Below are positions 1 through 8,474 of a stretch of 64,000 nucleotides of DNA, piece after piece. This DNA comes from Limimaricola sp. (lineage in GTDB: Bacteria; Pseudomonadota; Alphaproteobacteria; Rhodobacterales; Rhodobacteraceae): contig NZ_WGLM01000002.1 of NCBI RefSeq assembly GCF_016125575.1, positions 682,001-746,000 on the forward strand, written 5' to 3'. The notes beneath the pieces are model-generated. The model saw nothing but the letters and a program-made list of their open reading frames with translations. It searched no databases and had not been told where the DNA came from. Made by a program: the position numbers and the translations under genes. How positions within the stretch are numbered: the stretch's first letter is position 1; each line of letters begins with the position of its first letter.

Positions 1-2
1 TG

Positions 3-50
3 CCACAGGTCGTGCAGAACGTTCGCATGACCCCGGGGGACGAGGCATAG
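3..50 (+). CDS. possible C-terminal end of a gene entering from the left
   Basis: The frame starting at base 3 reads a plausible C-terminus (PQVVQNVRMTPGDEA, then TAG at 48-50). The codons have GC-rich third positions like the rest of the window. Only 15 residues are visible, so no family can be named, and the reading may be chance. The next 250 bases carry no convincing gene. Confidence 0.25.
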   Translation, partial: PQVVQNVRMTPGDEA

Positions 51-302
51 CGGCCCGGTGCCTGCCCGTTCCACGCCCAGCCGCCATCCGTCAGGCCGAT
101 CCAGCCCACGACCGGCGCACCTGTCGACCTGCGGCAGCTTTCGCAATGACACAGGCCCTGCCAGCGCACCGCCGCCGGATCGAAGCGATACCGTGTCGCG
201 CCGCACAGGCAATGTCCGGTCCTGTCCATGGGGCCAGAATGGCCCCATTGCGGGCCCCGCGCAATCACCCTAGCCTGACCGGCACAGGTCAGGGGACGGG
301 AC
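51..302. other. non-coding stretch upstream of the LysR gene
   Basis: No reading frame here looks like protein. The notable content is a perfect inverted repeat (228-248), a smaller palindrome GCGGG-C-CCCGC at 250-260, and a Shine-Dalgarno-like AGGGGACGG just before the LysR start at 303. Confidence 0.5.
228..248. promoter_or_regulatory. perfect 9-bp dyad upstream of LysR gene
   Basis: The arms ATGGGGCCA and TGGCCCCAT are exact reverse complements around a GAA loop, 54 bases before the LysR start codon. It could be an autoregulatory operator (LysR sites are interrupted dyads with T-N11-A character) or the terminator hairpin of the gene entering from the left. No T-tract follows on the plus strand, which slightly favours an operator. 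Confidence 0.4.
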
Positions 303-1277
303 ATGGCGCGCAGCGCGGGACGGATCACGCTTTGGGGTGTCGAGGTGTTTGTCGCCACCGCCGAGGAGGCGTCGATTTCGGCCGCGGCCCGGCGGCTTGG
401 CACCTCAGTCGCCACCGTCAGCCAGCAACTGACAAACCTTGAGGGCGCGATAGGGGCGTCGCTGCTGGATCGCGGTGGACGGCCGATCACGCTGACCCCG
501 GCGGGCACGATGTTCTTGCGCCGCGCAAACGCGATCCTGAACGAGGCCGATCAGGCCCGCGCTGAACTGGCAATGGCCGATCCCTCGCGCCTGACGCGGT
601 TCCGCCTTGGCATGATCGAGGACTTCGATGCCGACGTCACGCCGCGCCTGCTGACCGGCATGGCCGAAAGCTGGAAGAACTGTCAGTTCCTGTTGGAAAC
701 GGGGGCGACGCACAGGCTGTTTGATCTGCTCGATGCCCGGGCACTTGATCTGGTTGTGGCGGCTGACATGGGCCTAGCGGGGGACGACCTTGAATACCAC
801 GCCCTGATGACCGAACCCTTTATCGCCGCGGTGCCCAAGGGCGCAGTAAGCGCGGCAGACACGCTGCGCCAGCTGCGGAGGATGCCGCTGATCCAGTACA
901 CCACCCGTCACTACATGGGCCGGCTGATCGCCGGGCACCTGACGCGGCATAACCTGCTGTTGTCGCACCGGTTCGAGCTGGACAGTTATCACGCGATCAT
1001 GGCGATGGTCGCCGCCGGTGCGGGCTGGACCATCCTGACGCCGCTGGGCTGGCTGCGCGCGCAGCGATTTCGTGCGCAGGTCGAGGTGCTGCCCCTACCG
1101 TTTGCGCCGCTTTCGCGGTCGATCGCATTGACCGCGCGGCGAGGCATTCTGGGCGATCTGCCCAGCGACATCGCCGGACGGATCCGGCCGTTGTTGCAGG
1201 ACCTGATCGTGGCACCCGCGTTGCGCGACTTGCCTTGGCTGGAAGGCGCTCTGACGGTGGCCAGCGCGCCGGAATAG
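303..1277 (+). CDS. LysR-family transcriptional regulator
   Basis: The 324-residue protein has the LysR layout. An N-terminal winged helix-turn-helix (about residues 10-70, motif SAAARRLGTSVATVSQQL) is followed by a periplasmic-binding-protein-like effector domain (about 95-305). The length is typical of the family. The start is supported by AGGGGACGG a few bases upstream. It converges on the polyamine-type operon, leaving only 5 bases between stop codons, so its target may lie to the left or be itself. The effector cannot be deduced. Regulation of the neighbouring puu-like operon is possible but only a guess from proximity. Confidence 0.9.
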   Translation: MARSAGRITLWGVEVFVATAEEASISAAARRLGTSVATVSQQLTNLEGAIGASLLDRGGRPITLTPAGTMFLRRANAILNEADQARAELAMADPSRLTRFRLGMIEDFDADVTPRLLTGMAESWKNCQFLLETGATHRLFDLLDARALDLVVAADMGLAGDDLEYHALMTEPFIAAVPKGAVSAADTLRQLRRMPLIQYTTRHYMGRLIAGHLTRHNLLLSHRFELDSYHAIMAMVAAGAGWTILTPLGWLRAQRFRAQVEVLPLPFAPLSRSIALTARRGILGDLPSDIAGRIRPLLQDLIVAPALRDLPWLEGALTVASAPE

Positions 1278-1282
1278 TCAGG

Positions 1283-2461
1283 TCAGGCCGCGGCGCTTTG
1301 GTCGCGGGCCACTTCCGCGGCCGCCTCCAGCACCGCATCGGCCAGCGCATCGCACTGGGCCAATGACAGTTGCACGGGCAGCCGCAGGTCGCAGGTGCGC
1401 ATCAACATGGCGCGCGTCTTGGGCAGATCGGGCACGGGGCCAAGGAATTGCCAGTTCCAGAAGGCGCGCGCATTGTCGGTGCTTTGGCCAAAGACCTGCA
1501 GGGTAACGCCACTCGCGGCCGCGGTACGTGTCAGCGCCGGCGCAAGTCCCGCGTCGAGGCCGCTCATCAGAAACTGGATGGAGTCGGGCGCGCGCACTTC
1601 CTGCGGCAGCGCGGGCGGCACCGCGAACCAGGGCGAGGCGTTGAGCCGCGACGCGACATGGTCGTGATTGCGCCGCCCGTCGGCCACGCGGCGCGCCAGC
1701 GCGGGCAGTTGCGGGCGGATCACCGCAGCCGACAGGCTGTTCATCCGCAGGTTATAAAGCGGCAGGCGGTTTTGATGCCGGGCAAAGGCCGTCTGCAGGA
1801 CCGGGTGCTTCTTCCAGTTATGCTCGTAGGCGCCGGACATGATGACGGCACGCGCGATCAGGTCGGGATCGTCGGAAATCAGGATGCCGCCTTCGCCGGC
1901 GTTGACCATCTTGTAGCTCTGGAACGAGAAACAGCCGACGCGGCCCAGCGTGCCGATGTTCTGCCCGGCCCAGGTGGTGCCAAGCGAATGCGCTGCATCC
2001 TCGATCACTGGCACCCCGGCAGCGTCGCAGAGCGCCATGATCGCGTCCATGTCCGAGGTATGGCCGCGCATGTGGCTGATGATGACGGCGGCGCAGCCCG
2101 GCAGCTTGGCGCCAAAGTCACCCATGTCGAGGCGCAGGTCATCGCCGCATTCTGCCAGCACGGGCATGCAGCCGGCATGGACCACCGCCGAGGGCACCGC
2201 GGCAAAGGTGAAGGCCGGGATCAGCACGCGCGCGCCCGCGGGCAGGTCCAGCGCCTTCATCGACAGGAACAGCGCGGCAGAGCAGGACGACACGGCCAGC
2301 GCATATTTCGCCCCCAAAAGGGCTGCAAACTCGGCCTCCAGCAGGCTGACGGGCGAGGCGTCGGAGGTGTAGCGGAACAGGTCGCCCGTTTGCAGCAAGC
2401 GGGCGATCTCGTCCATCGCGGCGGCGGGGATGGCTTCGGCCTGGGTCTGGGAAGGGATCAT
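1283..2461 (-). CDS. DegT/DnrJ/EryC1-type PLP aminotransferase
   Basis: This is a 392-residue fold-type I PLP enzyme of the DegT/DnrJ/EryC1/StrS family, usually sugar or small-molecule aminotransferases. The Schiff-base lysine is expected at K184 in FQSYKMVNAGEGG. The ring-contacting aspartate and histidine lie in EDAAHS (about 154-159). The start at 2461 was chosen because the conserved region begins soon after it and GGAAATCAGAAGA precedes it; an ATG at 2506 lacks a ribosome site. It is the last gene of the minus-strand operon with the glutamine synthetase and FAD oxidase. A role in transaminating a product of that pathway is inference; this family is not part of the classical Puu pathway. 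Confidence 0.85.
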   Translation of the reverse strand: MIPSQTQAEAIPAAAMDEIARLLQTGDLFRYTSDASPVSLLEAEFAALLGAKYALAVSSCSAALFLSMKALDLPAGARVLIPAFTFAAVPSAVVHAGCMPVLAECGDDLRLDMGDFGAKLPGCAAVIISHMRGHTSDMDAIMALCDAAGVPVIEDAAHSLGTTWAGQNIGTLGRVGCFSFQSYKMVNAGEGGILISDDPDLIARAVIMSGAYEHNWKKHPVLQTAFARHQNRLPLYNLRMNSLSAAVIRPQLPALARRVADGRRNHDHVASRLNASPWFAVPPALPQEVRAPDSIQFLMSGLDAGLAPALTRTAAASGVTLQVFGQSTDNARAFWNWQFLGPVPDLPKTRAMLMRTCDLRLPVQLSLAQCDALADAVLEAAAEVARDQSAAA

Positions 2462-2536
2462 TCTTCTGATTTCCTGAAACTTGCTTTCGGGAAATCCTAA
2501 CATCAACCATTTGACATTGCCATGACAGTTGCGTGT

Positions 2537-3841
2537 TCAGACGCCCAGCTTGTCGCGCAGCGAGAACCAGCCCATGCCCAGCAGCATCAGCGGGCTGCGC
2601 AGCGCCGCGCCACCGGGGAAGGGGGGCGAAGGCAGGGCGGCCAGAGCATCGAACCGGCCCGCCTGACCGGCAACGGCCTCGGCCATCACCCGGCCGGCAA
2701 GGCCCGCCAGCGCCACGCCATGCCCGGAATAGCCGCCCGCGGCGACGATGTTGGCACCCACCCGCATCACCACCGGCAGGCGGGTTCGGGTGATGCCCAG
2801 CGTGCCGCCCCAACCATGAGACACCTTCGCGCCGGCCAGTTGCGGGAACATCCGCACCATGCGCTGATGCAGCTTGCTGGTGATGTCCTTGGGGAAGGTC
2901 AGCCCCCAGGCCGCGCGCCCGCCGAACAGCATCCGCCCGTCCTCGGACAGGCGGTAGTAGTTGACCACCCAGCGGCTGTCGAAAACGGCCACGTCCTCGG
3001 CCAGCACCTTGGGCGCCAGATCGCCCAGCGGTTCGGTCGCGGCGATGAAGCTGTTGAAGGGCAGGACGCGCGCGGCATAGCCGCGGTCGAGGCCCGGCAG
3101 ATAGCCGTTGCCGGCAAGGATGACATGGTCGGTCACAACCTCGCCCGCTTCGGTGCGGACGCGCGCGACCTTGCCTTGCGCAATCCCGGTGACGGTGCTG
3201 CGCTCGTGGATCGTGACACCCGCCGCTTCGGCCCGCGCGGCCAGCGCCAGCACGTAGCGCAAAGGGTGGACATGGCCCGCGTCGCGGTCGATCCAGCCGC
3301 CGTGGTATAGCGGCGTCTGCACCAGCGCTCGGATTTCGTCGCGGTCCAGCGGGGCGATGTGGGGATAGGCGTAATCCTCGGCCAGGTGGGCGGCGTCGCG
3401 GTGCAGGTCGGCTGCCTCGGACGCGGAATAGGCAGCCGAGACGATGCCGGGGCGGAACCGCGCCTCGGGCGCGTGGGCGGCGCAGAAATCGCGGACCATC
3501 GCCTTGCCTTCCTCGGCCAGCGCCCACAGGGCATGGGCCCGCTCGCGCCCCACCTGCGCCTCGATCCAGCGCTGGTCGTGGTGAAAGCCTGAGCCCACCT
3601 GCCCGCCATTGCGCCCCGAGGCGCCCCAGCCCGCGCGATGCGCCTCCAGCACGATGACCTTCAGGCCCTTTTCCGCCAGCGTCAGCGCCGCATGGAGCCC
3701 GGTAAAGCCTGCGCCGACAACGCAGACATCGGCCCGCGCGGCACCCTGAAGGGGCGCACGTTCGGGCGCGATCTGGGCGGTGGCGGCGTACCAGCTGGGC
3801 GGGTAGGCGCCCGGCCGGTCGTTGCGGGTCAGCGCCGTCAT
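2537..3841 (-). CDS. puuB: FAD-dependent gamma-glutamylputrescine oxidase-like enzyme
   Basis: This 434-residue DAO-family flavoprotein has an N-terminal Rossmann motif VVGAGFTGLHAAL (glycines 43, 45 and 48) and the substrate-loop signature WGASGRNGGQVGSG. This matches PuuB and related amine oxidases, which oxidise gamma-glutamyl-amines to aldehyde, ammonia and peroxide. Its ATG overlaps the stop of the glutamine synthetase gene by 4 bases (ATGA), so translation is probably coupled. Substrate specificity (gamma-glutamylputrescine against another gamma-glutamyl-amine) cannot be read from the sequence. Confidence 0.85.
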   Translation of the reverse strand: MTALTRNDRPGAYPPSWYAATAQIAPERAPLQGAARADVCVVGAGFTGLHAALTLAEKGLKVIVLEAHRAGWGASGRNGGQVGSGFHHDQRWIEAQVGRERAHALWALAEEGKAMVRDFCAAHAPEARFRPGIVSAAYSASEAADLHRDAAHLAEDYAYPHIAPLDRDEIRALVQTPLYHGGWIDRDAGHVHPLRYVLALAARAEAAGVTIHERSTVTGIAQGKVARVRTEAGEVVTDHVILAGNGYLPGLDRGYAARVLPFNSFIAATEPLGDLAPKVLAEDVAVFDSRWVVNYYRLSEDGRMLFGGRAAWGLTFPKDITSKLHQRMVRMFPQLAGAKVSHGWGGTLGITRTRLPVVMRVGANIVAAGGYSGHGVALAGLAGRVMAEAVAGQAGRFDALAALPSPPFPGGAALRSPLMLLGMGWFSLRDKLGV

Positions 3842-5190
3842 ACGTTCAGCAGCAGATGCTCACGCTCCCACGGGCTGATGACCTGCAGGAACTCGGAATA
3901 CTCGGTCCGCTTGACGATGGAATAGACACGCGCAAATTCCGTTCCCAGCACCTCGTGCACATCCTTGGCCGCCTCGAAGAGATCGAGCGCATCCGACAGA
4001 CCCTCGGGGATCGCGTCTTCGGCCTCGTAGGCGTCGCCACGATAGCGCTTGTCAGCCCAGGTCTCGTTCTTCATGCCGAGATAGCCGCAGGCAAGGCTGG
4101 CGGCGATGCAGAGGTAGGGGTTGCAGTCCATCCCGGCCAGCCGGTTTTCGATGCGCCGGGCGGAGGGATCGGAGATGGGAATGCGGATGCCCGTTGTGCG
4201 GTTGTCGCGGCCCCATTCAAGGTTGATGGGGGCGGCATGGTTGCGCACGTAGCGGCGGTAGCTGTTCACGTAGGGCGCGATCACGGCGATCACGCTGGGC
4301 ATGTGTTCTTGTAACCCGCCGATGAAGTGGAAGAAGGCATCGGTCTCGCCGCCGCCGGGGCCGGTGAAAATGTTCTTGCCCTTGTCGTCCACCACCGAGT
4401 GGTGGATGTGCATCGCACTGCCGGGCTCGTCGGCGATGGGTTTGGCCATGAAGGTGGCGAAGCAATCATGCTTCAGCGCCGCCTCGCGGATCAGCCGTTT
4501 GAAATAGAACACCTCGTCGGCCAGTTTCACCGGGTCGCCGTGGCGCAAGTTGATCTCAAGCTGGCCGGCGCCGCCTTCCTGCGTGATGCCGTCGATCTCG
4601 AACCCCTGGATCTCGGCATATTCGTAAATGTCGTCGATGACGGGGCCGTATTCGTCGACCGCGGTCATCGAATAGGCCTGCCGTGCAGCGGCAGGGCGCC
4701 CGGTGCGGCCCATCATCGGCTCGATCGCCTTTGCCGGGTCCACGTTGCGGCCCACAAGGTAGAACTCCATCTCGGGCGCGACGACCGGGGTCCAGCCCTC
4801 TTTCTTGTAAAGCTCGACCACCCGCTTGAGCACGTTGCGCGGGCTGGCGCCCACGGGGCGGCCCTTCTGGTCATAGGCGTCGTGGATCACCTGCAGCGTG
4901 CCGTCGGCGGTCCAGGGCGCGGCGGTGGCCGTCGACAGGTCCGGGCGCAGCGTCATGTCGGGTTCGAGAAAGCCCTCGGGCCCCGCGGCCTCGCCCCAGT
5001 CGCCGGTGATCGTCTGGAAGAAGATCGAGTTGGGCAGGTGGAAATATTGCTGGCGTTCCCACTTGGCGGCGGGCACGGCCTTGCCGCGGGCGATGCCGGG
5101 CAGGTCGGCGATGATGCATTCGACCTCGTCGAGGCGGTTCTTATCGATATAGGCCCGCGCGGCGGCGGGGATCTTGTCGGTCCAGCTCAT
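3838..5190 (-). CDS. puuA: glutamine synthetase family protein, gamma-glutamyl-amine ligase type (PuuA-like)
   Basis: The 450-residue protein has the glutamine synthetase catalytic core. It carries the metal-binding APEMEFYL segment, GQLEINLRHGDP, the MHIHHSV loop and the RIENRLAGMDCNPYL region. It lacks the tyrosine-adenylylation loop of GlnA, and its length fits PuuA/GlnA3-type ligases that join glutamate to putrescine or other amines. It overlaps its neighbours by 4 bases on each side. Placement with a PuuB-like oxidase, a glutamine amidotransferase and an amine/amino acid importer supports catabolism through gamma-glutamyl intermediates over ammonia assimilation. Confidence 0.88.
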   Translation of the reverse strand: MSWTDKIPAAARAYIDKNRLDEVECIIADLPGIARGKAVPAAKWERQQYFHLPNSIFFQTITGDWGEAAGPEGFLEPDMTLRPDLSTATAAPWTADGTLQVIHDAYDQKGRPVGASPRNVLKRVVELYKKEGWTPVVAPEMEFYLVGRNVDPAKAIEPMMGRTGRPAAARQAYSMTAVDEYGPVIDDIYEYAEIQGFEIDGITQEGGAGQLEINLRHGDPVKLADEVFYFKRLIREAALKHDCFATFMAKPIADEPGSAMHIHHSVVDDKGKNIFTGPGGGETDAFFHFIGGLQEHMPSVIAVIAPYVNSYRRYVRNHAAPINLEWGRDNRTTGIRIPISDPSARRIENRLAGMDCNPYLCIAASLACGYLGMKNETWADKRYRGDAYEAEDAIPEGLSDALDLFEAAKDVHEVLGTEFARVYSIVKRTEYSEFLQVISPWEREHLLLNV

Positions 5191-5873
5191 GGGGTGATCT
5201 CTCTTGTCTTGAAGAACGCGGCGATCTGACTGGCAAGACGCACATCGTCGATCGGCGCATGAAGTTGGTTGGCGACTTCGGCAAGCTGGGCATCGGGGAC
5301 AACACCCTTGCCGCGCGCCGCGGCAAGGCCCGCGACGAAGTCGGACTTGAATTCGGGGTGGGCCTGCACGGTAAAGGCGCGGTGGCCATAGACCAGCGCG
5401 GCATTCTCGCAGAATTCGTTGCTGGCGCAGACCTGCGCCTCGGGCGGCTTGATGACGACCTGGTCCTGGTGCCAGGCGTTCAGCGCCACGGGCTGGCCCT
5501 GCCAGTCGTAAACCTGCCGGCCCACCGCCCAGCCGCCCTTGAACTTCTCGACCTTGCCACCCAGCGCCTGCGCGATGATCTGGTGGCCGAAGCAGATGCC
5601 GACCATCGGCACCTCGGCCTCGTAGGTGGCGCGGATGAACGCCTCCAGCGGCGGGATGAAGGGGTGATCCTCGTAGGCACCGTGGCGCGAGCCGGTCACC
5701 AGCCAGCCGTCACAGTCGTGCACGTCGGCCGGAAACTCCATATCGACGACATCGTAATTGACGAACGAGAACCCCTTGTCCTTCAGCAGGCGCTGGAAGA
5801 GGTCGGCATAATCGCCATGATCCGCGCGCAATTCGTCCGGGGCATGGCCGGTCGTGAGGATCCCGATTTTCAT
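5187..5873 (-). CDS. class I glutamine amidotransferase-like hydrolase
   Basis: This 228-residue GATase1-fold protein has its nucleophile at C94 in VGICFGHQ and the catalytic His172/Glu174 in AHPEF. It is a stand-alone domain. In this operon it most likely plays the PuuD role, hydrolysing the gamma-glutamyl bond of gamma-glutamyl-amino acids such as gamma-Glu-GABA. However, it is a GuaA-type class I GATase, not the PuuD (peptidase C26) subtype, so the assignment rests on context. Its gene overlaps the start of the glutamine synthetase gene by ATGA and follows the ABC permease by 62 bases. Confidence 0.85.
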   Translation of the reverse strand: MKIGILTTGHAPDELRADHGDYADLFQRLLKDKGFSFVNYDVVDMEFPADVHDCDGWLVTGSRHGAYEDHPFIPPLEAFIRATYEAEVPMVGICFGHQIIAQALGGKVEKFKGGWAVGRQVYDWQGQPVALNAWHQDQVVIKPPEAQVCASNEFCENAALVYGHRAFTVQAHPEFKSDFVAGLAAARGKGVVPDAQLAEVANQLHAPIDDVRLASQIAAFFKTREITP

Positions 5874-5935
5874 GAAGCACCCGCAGGTTTGATTTTGATC
5901 ATATTATCCCGCCGCCCGCCGCTGGGCAAGCAGGC

Positions 5936-6742
5936 TCAGCGCAGCAGTTGCGGGCGGAAGCGCAAGCGGGGGCGGCGATCCTTGGGCAGGTGCCGGTTCA
6001 GCCGGGTGTTGATCGCGCCGAACAGCGCCGTGATCGCCAGCGTCAGCAGGATGAAATAGCCCGCCAGAATCGGGTAGGGCACGAAGGGGTTGAAGGTCTT
6101 GTCCGCGAAATACTTGGCGTAATAGAGCGCATCACCCATCTGGCCGGCCGCCGGGAAGCCCGAGAAGAAGACCAGCGTCGTGGACTGGAAGAGAAAAATC
6201 GCTTCGTTGGTATAGGCGGGCCAGGCCAGCCGCAGCAGCGTGGGCCAGATCACCCGGCGAAACCGCCGCCAGCCCGACATGCCGTAGGCATCCGCCGCTT
6301 CGACATCGCCCTTGGGGATGGACTGCAGCGCGCCGTAGAAGATCTCGCCGGCGTAACCGGCGGTGTTGAAGAACAGCACCACCAGCGCGCCCAGCCATGC
6401 CGCCGAGAAGGGCGAAAAGATGGGGTACTGGTTCTTCAGCGCCAGAAACAGGAAGTAGGCGAAGAAGAACTGCACGAATAGCGGCGAGCCGCGAAAGACG
6501 AAAATGAACCAAGAGGCGGGCTTGCGCAGCCAGATATGGCGCGAGCCCTTCGCCACCGCCAGCGCGGTGGCCAAAAAAAAGCCCAGAAACAGCGCCACCG
6601 CCCCGAAGTAGATGTTCCAGATCATGCCCGAGCCGATCAGCACGACCTGTTGGCAGATGGTGAAATCGGTGCGCGGCAAAAGGTGCTCGCCAATACCCTG
6701 ACTGCGCAAGGCGTATGCGAGGAACGTCTCCCAGCAGGTCAT
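5936..6742 (-). CDS. polar amino acid/polyamine ABC importer permease (HisM-type)
   Basis: The 268-residue inner-membrane permease belongs to the HisM/GlnP family. It has several hydrophobic segments and the ATPase-contacting EAA motif in VEAADAYGMSGWRRFRRVIWP. Its start overlaps the end of the partner permease gene (ATGA). With 6739-7593 it should form the heterodimeric channel served by the ATPase at 8475-9263 and the binding protein at 7707-8447. The substrate is probably a basic amino acid or amine, judged from family and operon. Confidence 0.9.
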   Translation of the reverse strand: MTCWETFLAYALRSQGIGEHLLPRTDFTICQQVVLIGSGMIWNIYFGAVALFLGFFLATALAVAKGSRHIWLRKPASWFIFVFRGSPLFVQFFFAYFLFLALKNQYPIFSPFSAAWLGALVVLFFNTAGYAGEIFYGALQSIPKGDVEAADAYGMSGWRRFRRVIWPTLLRLAWPAYTNEAIFLFQSTTLVFFSGFPAAGQMGDALYYAKYFADKTFNPFVPYPILAGYFILLTLAITALFGAINTRLNRHLPKDRRPRLRFRPQLLR

Positions 6743-7593
6743 GCGGCCCCCTTGCGTTGCCGTTCGCCTGCCGTGGTGGCCTGCCCGAAGGTCAGCCGCG
6801 CCATGATCCGGTCCAGCACCAGTTCGGATGCACGGGTGAAGAGCAGGTAGAAGATCAGCAGCCCCGCGAAGTACCAGACACGCCAGTCAGCGTGCGGATA
6901 GCTGGTGAACATCGGCGTCTTGGCACCGCCAAGTTCGCGCGCCCAATAGACGATATCCTCGACACCCAGCAGGAACAGCAGGGGCGTGGCCTTGATCAGC
7001 ACCATCCACAGGTTCGACAGGCCCGGCAGCGCATAGACCCACATCTGCGGCACCAGCACCCGCCAATAGGCTTGCCGATGCGACATGCCATAGGCCTCGG
7101 CGGTTTCCATCTGTGCCCGCGGGACCGCCTGCATTGCCCCGTAAAGCACGTTGGCGGCGAAGGCGCCAAAGACGATGGCGAAGGTGATGACGGCAAGCGC
7201 AAAGCTGTAGGCGGCATGTACGAAGGCCGAGGCGGTACCGGGCGGCATCTTGGCCGCGGGGCAGACGATGAAATCGTTGCCCTGACGCACAGGCTCGTGC
7301 CAGTCGGGGCAAAGGATCAACTGGCGGGCATATTCAATGCCCTGATCCAGCGCGATCACGAAGAACAGGAAGAAGGCGATATCGGGCACGCCACGGACCA
7401 GCGCGATATAGGTTTTGCCGATCCAGCGCAGGGGCGGGATGCGGCTGCGTGCGGCCGAGGCGCCGCCAAAGCCCATCAACAACGCGGCAGGTGCGGTAAT
7501 TGCCAAAAGAAGCAGGACGGTGCCCAGCGATTCCCACAGCGCCATGTGTTTGGGCGTTGTCAGGTAGCAGCCAAGCCAGGCCATCTGGCCCAA
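6739..7593 (-). CDS. polar amino acid/polyamine ABC importer permease (HisQ-type)
   Basis: The 284-residue permease has the HisQ/OccQ topology and an EAA loop, METAEAYGMSHRQAYWRVLVP. The loop before the last helices (CPDWHEPVRQGNDFIVCP) is larger than in typical HisQ proteins and carries two cysteines. The gene sits 113 bases after the binding-protein gene, behind a strong hairpin, and overlaps the next permease by 4 bases. Confidence 0.9.
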   Translation of the reverse strand: MGQMAWLGCYLTTPKHMALWESLGTVLLLLAITAPAALLMGFGGASAARSRIPPLRWIGKTYIALVRGVPDIAFFLFFVIALDQGIEYARQLILCPDWHEPVRQGNDFIVCPAAKMPPGTASAFVHAAYSFALAVITFAIVFGAFAANVLYGAMQAVPRAQMETAEAYGMSHRQAYWRVLVPQMWVYALPGLSNLWMVLIKATPLLFLLGVEDIVYWARELGGAKTPMFTSYPHADWRVWYFAGLLIFYLLFTRASELVLDRIMARLTFGQATTAGERQRKGAA

Positions 7594-7664
7594 GGTGTCT
7601 GGGTTATCGCAGAAACCGAAAATGGGAACACCCGTGGGTCAGGAATATGGGGCGGCATGAACGG

Positions 7665-7695
7665 GCCGGGGGGCAGGGCGTGCCCGCCCCCCGGC
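7665..7695 (-). terminator. intercistronic hairpin after the binding-protein gene
   Basis: GCCGGGGGGC (7665-7674) pairs exactly with GCCCCCCGGC (7686-7695). An inner GGGC/GCCC stem extends it with one bulged A. It lies 12 bases after the binding-protein stop codon and before the permease gene, with no T-tract on the minus strand. It is more likely an RNA-stabilising or attenuating structure than a full terminator. Confidence 0.6.
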
Positions 7696-7706
7696 GAGGG
7701 GTTTGA

Positions 7707-8447
7707 TCAGGACGGGAAGGGGGCCGAATCCGGCAGCCACTTCTTGATCATCGCGTTGAGCGAACCATCGGCCTTCATCGACTGGATGGCCGCATCGAAC
7801 TTGGCCTTCAGCTCGGTGTCGGACTGGCGCATGCCAAGGCCCACGCCGCCGCCGATCAGCTGATCGCCGCCTTCGATGGCGAGGTCCGGATCGGCATCCG
7901 CGATGGGCTGCAGATAGGCCTTGTCGGCCAGCACCGCGTCCGCCTCGCCATTCTTCACCGCCGCCACGGTTTCATCGGCGGTGGCAAATTCCAGCAGGCT
8001 GGCACCCGGCATGTTCGAGGTCACGTAGGCGGCCTGAATGGTGCCGGTTTGCGCGGCGATGGTGCCGGTCATGAAATCGGTATTGCCGGTCTTGGCCAGG
8101 AAGGCGCTGGGATCGGGCTGGGTGTAGGGGTCGGAGAAGGCGATGACCTGCTCACGCTCGGGCGTGATCGACATGCCCGCAATGATCACGTCATAGTTGC
8201 CCGAGACGAGGTTGGGGATGATGCTGTCCCAGGCGTTCGTCGTCCAGGTGCAGTTCAGCTCGGCGCGCTTGCACAGCTCGTCGCCCAGTTCGCGCTCGAA
8301 GCCGTCGACCTCGCCCTTGTCGTTGATGAAGTTGTACGGAGGGTAGGCGCCCTCGGTCGCCAGGCGGACGACGCTGGGGTCGGTCTGCGCCGCGGCCATG
8401 CCTGCCGACAAGGCAAGCGCGGCAAGGCTCAGTATCAGTTTCTTCAT
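7707..8447 (-). CDS. periplasmic amino acid/polyamine-binding protein of ABC importer
   Basis: This 246-residue family 3 solute-binding protein starts with a clear signal peptide (MKKLILSLAALALSAGMAAAQ). The mature domain shows SBP_bac_3 features such as LATEGAYPPYNFINDKGEVDGFE, here broken at about residues 29-51, and IIAGMSITPEREQ. This is the lysine/arginine/ornithine-binding branch. It is encoded between the ATPase and the permeases and followed by a strong hairpin that should keep its mRNA level high. The ligand cannot be fixed; a basic amino acid or amine that feeds the downstream gamma-glutamyl pathway is the simplest inference. Confidence 0.9.
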   Translation of the reverse strand: MKKLILSLAALALSAGMAAAQTDPSVVRLATEGAYPPYNFINDKGEVDGFERELGDELCKRAELNCTWTTNAWDSIIPNLVSGNYDVIIAGMSITPEREQVIAFSDPYTQPDPSAFLAKTGNTDFMTGTIAAQTGTIQAAYVTSNMPGASLLEFATADETVAAVKNGEADAVLADKAYLQPIADADPDLAIEGGDQLIGGGVGLGMRQSDTELKAKFDAAIQSMKADGSLNAMIKKWLPDSAPFPS

Positions 8448-8474
8448 GGGTCTCTCCCGTTGGTGTCGTAGTTG

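Noticed and set aside
1370-2500. A 376-codon plus-strand frame opposite the DegT aminotransferase
   Set aside because: It has no domain or ribosome site; the minus-strand product has the full PLP enzyme signature.
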